Shown here piece by piece: positions 13,256 to 14,900 of a stretch of DNA of 14,900 nt (positions are counted from its first letter, which is position 1; each line of letters starts with the position of its first letter). Position numbers and translations under genes: made by a program. The notes beneath the pieces were generated by a model, which did not search any database, had not been told where the DNA came from, and saw nothing but the letters and a program-made list of their open reading frames with translations. This stretch comes from DASZTV01 sp036268405. Its GTDB lineage: Bacteria > Actinomycetota > Actinomycetes > JAFAQI01. The stretch is from the NCBI GenBank assembly GCA_036268405.1, contig DATAUF010000107.1:1-14900 (forward strand). The letters run 5' to 3'.

Positions 13256-13744
13256 ATGGCGCGTCCAACCGACATGGTGCGCGCGACATGGCTGGCCGTC
13301 CTGCCGCTCGGAGCCACGCTGCTCGCGGGCTGCTCGGGCGAAGCTACGGGTTCCAGCCACCCTGACGCCGCTTTCCTTATCCGGGGGACGCAGATTCCTA
13401 CGTACTCCTGCGCCGCAACCAGTGCCGGCCTGCCGATCACCGTTGCGCCCTCAATCGTGATGAGGATCCGGCTGTGCCCGTTGCGGAGATATCCGAAGCC
13501 GAGCCCGGCGGTCTCGGTCAACCGCACCGATCCACGGTTCGCCGTGCTCGCCCACGCACTCTCCGTGCCTGACGAAAAGGCACCGGGAGCTGGATTCGCG
13601 TGCGCGGAGTATGCAAACCTGCCGCAGCCAGTGATCGGGGAAACCGCAGCCGGCCCGTTCCTCATCCACATCCCGGTCGACGGCTGCGGCCACTACCTCT
13701 CTACGGCACTGTCGGCCATCAGCGCGCTCCGACCGCAAGCCTGA
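13256..13744 (+). CDS. Cysteine-rich lipoprotein, unknown
   Basis: The 162-aa reading from ATG at 13256 contains a hydrophobic N-terminus and a good lipobox LLAGC with lipidation Cys26. A second ATG at 13274 gives a shorter and more usual signal (MVRATWLAVLPLGATLLAGC), so the true start may be there; neither has a clear ribosome site. The mature part has four more Cys (52, 74, 116, 144), probably two disulfides, and no recognised domain. It is divergent from the VOC gene with a 42-bp spacer that contains GCGATCGC (13233-13240) and no obvious promoter. Confidence 0.72.
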   Translation: MARPTDMVRATWLAVLPLGATLLAGCSGEATGSSHPDAAFLIRGTQIPTYSCAATSAGLPITVAPSIVMRIRLCPLRRYPKPSPAVSVNRTDPRFAVLAHALSVPDEKAPGAGFACAEYANLPQPVIGETAAGPFLIHIPVDGCGHYLSTALSAISALRPQA

Positions 13745-13833
13745 TTCCAGGGACGTCTTGTCGGCCCGACGCGACTAGCGTTCCGGAACACGGCTGCCTT
13801 GCAGAACTCCCAATCACCAAGGAGTGGTCTCCC

Positions 13834-13908
13834 ATGATCGGTGTCTAGATCGTCACCAAGAACATGACCATCGAGCAGCACACCAAGGGACGCGAGCGAA
13901 CGACCTAG
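13834..13908 (+). pseudogene. Short ORF remnant with in-frame amber codon
   Basis: A textbook ribosome site, AAGGAG (13819-13824), lies 9 nt before ATG at 13834. The frame reads MIGV, TAG (13846-13848), then IVTKNMTIEQHTKGRERTT and a second TAG at 13906-13908, overlapping the end of the opposite SDR. The sense parts look like the N-terminus of a small alpha/beta protein (beta strand, then an MTIEQ helix start), so it may be the stump of a degraded gene cut off by the SDR side. A tiny four-codon leader peptide is another possibility. The region 13745-13833 before it has no gene; it holds the palindrome GTTCCGGAAC at 13780-13789. Confidence 0.45.
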
Positions 13909-14819
13909 AGCTTGAGGTCGTTTCCTACTGCGAAGCCATGGCGGTTCCCGTCGCCGAGAAACGTGCCGACGCTCTTGGCCAGCTCATCGACCGTCCAGGT
14001 CTCCCCGGCAGCCGCGAACGCGGCGTCGAGACTCGGTGCCTTCATCACGCCGACCTTGCCGCCGTAGACGACGAAGACGTTGCCGGACACATGGTCGGCC
14101 TCACGTGTGCCGAGCCAGACCACGACCGGCGCAACGTGCTCGATCGCCCACGGGTCGATCTCGTCGCCCTCGGGCGCCGGCGGGAAGGTGGCTTCAGTCA
14201 TCGCGGTGCGTGCCCGTGGTGCGATCGCATTGGCCCGCACGCCGTATCGCGCACAGCCGTTCGCGACGGACAGCGTCAGCAATGCGATGCCCGCCTTCGC
14301 AGCTGAGTAGTTCGGCTGGCCTGCCGACCCGAAGAGGAACGCCTCCGACGCGGTGTTCACCACCCGCGCCCAGACCGGGCCGTCCTCGGCCTTCGACTTG
14401 TCCCGCCAGTACGCCGTCGCAGCCTGGCAGGTCGCGGCGTGGCCACGCAGGTGCACCCTGATGACGGTGTCCCACTCGTCGGCGCTGACGCCGAAGATCA
14501 TCCGATCGCGCAGCACGCCTGCGTTGTTGACCAGGACGTTGAGGTCGCCGTACTCCTCGACGGCCCGACGGACGAGCCCAGTCGCGAAGTCCCAGTCGCC
14601 GATGTCACCGGCTACGCCGATTGCCTCGCCACCAGCCGCACGAATCTCCGCGGCAACCGCCTCAGCGTTGTCGCCGATGTCATTGACGACGACCTTCGCA
14701 CCGGCAGCAGCGAGTGCAAGCGCCTCGGAGCGGCCGAGGCCGACCCCGGCGCCGGTGACGACCGCAACCCCACCGGCGAGCTCATCGCCTGCGAATGAAG
14801 GAACCAGCTGCTTGACCAT
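13905..14819 (-). CDS. SDR family oxidoreductase, HSD17B4/Hsd4A-like
   Basis: A 304-aa SDR with TGAGVGLG at residues 22-29, NDIG after the second strand, NNAG at 98-101, and active-site Ser158, Tyr171, Lys175 (YSAAK). IRVHLRGH and APRARTAMTE match the paralogue at <1-821. About 45 residues follow the SDR core (LDAAFAAAGETWTVDELAKS...), as in the longer Hsd4A-type 3-hydroxyacyl-CoA/17beta-hydroxysteroid dehydrogenases. It would catalyse the NAD-dependent oxidation of a 3-hydroxyacyl-CoA intermediate. The ATG at 14819 has AGAGGG just upstream and lies 6 bp after the stop of a minus-strand gene with a thiolase-like C-terminus, so a hydroxyacyl-CoA dehydrogenase/thiolase pair is plausible. Family certain, substrate inferred. 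Confidence 0.92.
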   Translation of the reverse strand: MVKQLVPSFAGDELAGGVAVVTGAGVGLGRSEALALAAAGAKVVVNDIGDNAEAVAAEIRAAGGEAIGVAGDIGDWDFATGLVRRAVEEYGDLNVLVNNAGVLRDRMIFGVSADEWDTVIRVHLRGHAATCQAATAYWRDKSKAEDGPVWARVVNTASEAFLFGSAGQPNYSAAKAGIALLTLSVANGCARYGVRANAIAPRARTAMTEATFPPAPEGDEIDPWAIEHVAPVVVWLGTREADHVSGNVFVVYGGKVGVMKAPSLDAAFAAAGETWTVDELAKSVGTFLGDGNRHGFAVGNDLKL

Positions 14820-14825
14820 GACCCT

Positions 14826-14900
14826 CTATCTCGCCGCGCCGAGCATGACCGCAGATGTCGGCACGCCTGTTCCACCGGTCACGAGGACGTGCTCGGCACC
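14826..14900 (-). CDS. C-terminal end of a thiolase/lipid-transfer-like protein (partial)
   Basis: The minus strand is open from the right edge for 24 codons, ending GAEHVLVTGGTGVPTSAVML-GAAR and TAG at 14828-14826. The VLVTGG-GVPTSA pattern resembles the C-terminal strand of thiolase-like/lipid-transfer proteins (Ltp, SCP-x thiolase type) found next to SDRs in steroid side-chain degradation. Only 24 residues are visible, so the family is a guess based on that motif and on the tightly coupled SDR downstream (6-bp gap). The presence of a coding end is more certain than its identity. Confidence 0.5.
   Translation of the reverse strand, partial: GAEHVLVTGGTGVPTSAVMLGAAR

Noticed and set aside
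13760..13789. Small palindromes GTCGGCCCGAC and GTTCCGGAAC as terminator or operator
   Set aside because: They are short, no U-tract follows, and such GC palindromes are common in this DNA; noted only as sequence content of the gap.
13824..14306. Plus-strand frame of 160 codons at the SDR 3' end
   Set aside because: It is antisense to the Hsd4A-like SDR with all catalytic motifs; no domain of its own.

Overview
The window is compact, GC-rich, high-coding-density DNA with many GTG and one or two TTG starts, ATG starts nested in stop codons (TGATG, TAATG), and TANNNT-type -10 boxes. The gene content (FadE-type acyl-CoA dehydrogenase pairs, a FadD-type ligase, HSD17B4-like short-chain dehydrogenases, mycobacterial-style lipoproteins) points to an actinomycete. 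The genus cannot be read from the sequence. No rRNA, tRNA, CRISPR array or transposase is visible.

Left block (1-5359), CoA-ester catabolism. Two SDR genes run leftwards (<1-821 and 899-1666). Divergent from them, a tightly coupled operon runs rightwards: acyl-CoA dehydrogenase alpha-type subunit (1762-2946), a short beta-type subunit (2946-3848) and an AMP-forming acyl-CoA ligase (3848-5359). Gene order and protein type recall fadE26-fadE27-fadD17 next to hsd4A in the Mycobacterium tuberculosis cholesterol region, so a steroid- or isoprenoid-like carboxylate is a reasonable but unproven substrate. The divergent intergenic region carries a perfect 15-bp inverted repeat, CTGACG-GGT-CGTCAG.

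Middle block (5360-10358), a second operon under the same operator. An identical copy of the inverted repeat lies at 5367-5381, just upstream of five closely spaced genes: an extended SDR (5431-6462), a small secreted four-cysteine protein (6509-7078), a Tat-signal protein resembling the gluconate 2-dehydrogenase small subunit (7095-7790), a GMC-type FAD oxidoreductase (7810-9414) and a CrtC/AttH-like lipocalin-fold protein (9420-10358). My reading is that this is an exported or envelope-located FAD dehydrogenase for a hydrophobic alcohol, co-regulated with the intracellular acyl-CoA pathway. It is the best candidate in the window for an undescribed system.

Right block (10355-13908), small accessory genes: an XRE regulator with a coupled membrane protein, a META-type lipoprotein, a polytopic membrane protein with His-rich and acidic motifs, a VOC protein with a single-pass membrane protein, a Cys-rich lipoprotein, and a short ORF remnant with an in-frame amber codon.

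Right edge (13905-14900): another HSD17B4-like SDR, paralogous to the one at the left edge, directly downstream of the last 24 codons of a gene whose C-terminus looks thiolase-like. The window is therefore flanked on both sides by lipid or steroid degradation genes on the minus strand.
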